Assembly: GCA_937873155.1 (NCBI GenBank)
Contig: CALMVZ010000036.1
Location: forward strand, 1-64,000
Source of the DNA: an uncultured Bacteroidota bacterium
GTDB lineage: Bacteria > Bacteroidota > Bacteroidia > B-17B0 > Aurantibacillaceae
Direction of reading: 5' to 3'
DNA: 64,000 nucleotides
Notes under the pieces: generated by a model
Database searches by the model: none
What the model was told of the DNA's origin: nothing
What the model saw: only the letters and a program-made list of their open reading frames with translations
Part shown: positions 62,280 through 64,000 of the stretch, piece by piece
How the letters are laid out: every line of letters starts with the position of its first letter
Numbering within the stretch: the stretch's first letter is position 1
Position numbers and translations under genes: made by a program

Positions 62280-64000
62280 ATGAAGAACGAAAACAACATA
62301 TTAATAAATAAGCTTGACGAATTCATCCGCAAGTATTACAAGAACCAATTGATAAAAGGGGCTTTGTATTCGAGTGGTTTATTGGTGAGTGCTTTTTTGG
62401 CGGTTGTACTATTGGAGTATTTGGGCGAGTTCAGTACTACTGTCCGGAGTATTTTATTTTACTCCTTTTTAGCGACCAGTATTTTTGTGATCGTAAAATT
62501 TATTGCAATCCCTTTAATGAAATTGAACCGTTACGGAAAGATCATCTCTTACGAAGAAGCGGCTGCCATAATCGGAACACATTTCGGGAATGTACAGGAT
62601 AAACTATTGAATGTACTGCAACTGCAAAGCGAAAAAAGTTTAAGCGGGTCGGATGAATTACTTTTTGCAAGTATCAATCAAAAAATAAATGAACTGAAAC
62701 CGGTGCCATTCGCCGCTGCGATCAATATTTCGGAGAATAAAAGATATTTGAAATATGTTTTGCCTCCGTTATTCTTAACTGTTGGTATCGCATTGATCTG
62801 GCCGAATATTATTTCAAAAAGCACTTCGCGTTTAGTGCATCACCAAACTTATTTCGAAAGTGAAGCGCCTTTTACTTTCAATATTCAGAACAACGAATTA
62901 AAAACAATGCAGCAACAGGATTTTGTTTTGCAGGTAAAATTAGAAGGAACAGAAATTCCGAACGAACTTTTTATTAAAGTGGATGGCAGTGAATTCAAAT
63001 TAGAGAAAGAAAATAATATCACTTTCAATTACACTTTTAAGAATGTTCAACACTCCAGTGATTTTGTCTTAAGCGGCGCAGGTTATAATTCGAAAGGCTA
63101 TAAACTGGAAGTAATGCCAAAACCTTCGTTGATGCAATTCAGCGTTAAACTAAAATATCCTGCTTATTTAAATAAAAAGGATGAAACTATAACTAACAGC
63201 GGTGATCTTCAAATTCCTCAAGGCACAAAAGTGACCTGGCAATTCAACACTAAAAATACCAATAATTTATTTTTAGGTTTCAGCGATACAACCTTCAACT
63301 TAAATGAATCTGCAAAAGATCAATTCACCTTCTCCAAATTATTAGTGCAAAGCACAGCATACTATATAATAACAAAGAATCAGTTCGTTTCTACTTATGG
63401 GGATTCGGTTAACTACGGAATTAATGTTTTAGCGGATCAGGTTCCTTATATTGATGTCAGCGAAAAAGCAGATTCCACCAATTTCAAAAACATTTATTTC
63501 AGCGGAAGCGTGAAAGATGATTACGGTTTCACTAAACTTCTTTTCCATTATACACATTATACAACCGATTCTTTAGGAAACAACAAACAGGAAACGGGGG
63601 AGAAATTATTAGGCATCAATAAATCTCAAATTGCCCAATCGTATTATTATTACTTTGATGCGAATAGTTTTGAAATGCAGCCCGGCGACAAGATCGAATA
63701 TTATTTTGAAGTGTGGGATAATGACGGCGTAAATGGCGCCAAACCTTCCAAGACAAAAGTTATGGCCTTCAAAGCCCCAACGATCGATGAAGTAAATGAA
63801 GCGGCCGGAAAAAATAATGAGCAGATAGAAAAAGATCTGGATGAAAGTATCAAGAAAGCAAAAGAACTTCAGAAGGATTTAGATGCCTTGTCGAAAAAAA
63901 TGAACGACAAGAAGCAATTGGGCTGGGAAGAGAAAAAGAAAATTGAAGATATCCTGAACAAACAAAAGAGCCTTGAGAAAAAGATCGACCAGGTAAAACA
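62280..64000 (+). CDS. DUF4175 family membrane protein (C-terminus beyond window)
   Basis: The open frame from the ATG at 62280 runs without a stop to the window edge, about 573 residues. Two N-terminal helices (KGALYSSGLLVSAFLAVVLLEYL and SILFYSFLATSIFVIVKFIAI) come first. A conserved cytoplasmic block EEAAAIIGTHFGNVQDKLLNVLQLQ and a third helix KYVLPPLFLTVGIALIWPN follow. Next is a long beta-rich region with PYIDVSEKADSTN and FSGSVKDDYGFTKLLFHY, and then a Lys/Glu-rich coiled coil at the visible end (DLDESIKKAKELQKDLDAL). This layout matches the Bacteroidota family DUF4175. The role is unknown and the remainder lies outside the window. Confidence 0.85.
   Translation, partial: MKNENNILINKLDEFIRKYYKNQLIKGALYSSGLLVSAFLAVVLLEYLGEFSTTVRSILFYSFLATSIFVIVKFIAIPLMKLNRYGKIISYEEAAAIIGTHFGNVQDKLLNVLQLQSEKSLSGSDELLFASINQKINELKPVPFAAAINISENKRYLKYVLPPLFLTVGIALIWPNIISKSTSRLVHHQTYFESEAPFTFNIQNNELKTMQQQDFVLQVKLEGTEIPNELFIKVDGSEFKLEKENNITFNYTFKNVQHSSDFVLSGAGYNSKGYKLEVMPKPSLMQFSVKLKYPAYLNKKDETITNSGDLQIPQGTKVTWQFNTKNTNNLFLGFSDTTFNLNESAKDQFTFSKLLVQSTAYYIITKNQFVSTYGDSVNYGINVLADQVPYIDVSEKADSTNFKNIYFSGSVKDDYGFTKLLFHYTHYTTDSLGNNKQETGEKLLGINKSQIAQSYYYYFDANSFEMQPGDKIEYYFEVWDNDGVNGAKPSKTKVMAFKAPTIDEVNEAAGKNNEQIEKDLDESIKKAKELQKDLDALSKKMNDKKQLGWEEKKKIEDILNKQKSLEKKIDQVK

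Overview
The window is a piece of chromosome from a bacterium of the phylum Bacteroidota, probably a free-living aerobe near Flavobacteriales/Sphingobacteriales. The evidence is the DNA style and the gene content. The DNA is AT-rich, Shine-Dalgarno sites are few, and -7 boxes follow the Bacteroidota TAnnTTTG form. The genes include an SprB-like repeat adhesin, a type IX secretion (T9SS) C-terminal domain, alternative complex III fused into one operon with cytochrome c oxidase, an exbB-exbD-exbD-tonB cluster, and DUF4175, DUF4271, DUF5777 and IPExxxVDY proteins. I saw no tRNA, rRNA, CRISPR array, prophage or insertion-sequence transposase.

Layout. 1-3821: the N-terminal part of a giant SprB-repeat surface protein that runs off the left edge. 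3988-9922 (minus): a tight operon hemA-hemCD-membrane protein-hemB-aroK-outer-membrane-like protein for early tetrapyrrole synthesis. 10029-12245: a TPR/SpoIIE phosphatase, convergent with plsX-fabH. 14410-16517: a histidine kinase lying inside the usually contiguous DUF177-rpmF-plsX-fabH locus. 17204-20366: ExbB, two ExbD and TonB, which energise outer-membrane receptors. The PstS-like lipoprotein and TPR protein that often follow tonB come after an inserted repeat-rich segment and a T9SS cargo gene (20367-22080). 25287-30541: a TPR protein, an M1 aminopeptidase lipoprotein and a VOC-family protein. 30674-36477: kbl followed by a translationally coupled glycan-type set (SDR epimerase, GT2, GT39-like membrane transferase, polysaccharide deacetylase) and an IPExxxVDY protein. 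36666-40801 (minus): SRPBCC, aldehyde dehydrogenase, methyltransferase, thiL and a STAS-like protein.

40894-52473 (minus) is the respiratory core, actABCDEF then cytochrome oxidase subunits II and I. It takes electrons from quinol through the ActA/ActE c-hemes to the CuA and haem-copper centres. After a radical SAM/SPASM gene come a second, lysine-rich-tailed HemD homologue with DUF4271, then DUF5777, YceI and mutY. On the plus strand follow an HU-like protein, a TPR protein, a 29-residue basic AURKAIP1/COX24-like protein and RNase G/E. The right end holds an unrecognised coiled-coil gene that appears frameshifted, and the start of a DUF4175 protein that runs off the window.

Intergenic DNA carries several families of short inverted repeats (REP-like). 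The points most worth a second look are the 924-bp super-repeat in the adhesin, the frameshifted gene near 61981, the duplicated HemD function, the toxin-23-like protein in the haem operon, and the dispersed palindromes.
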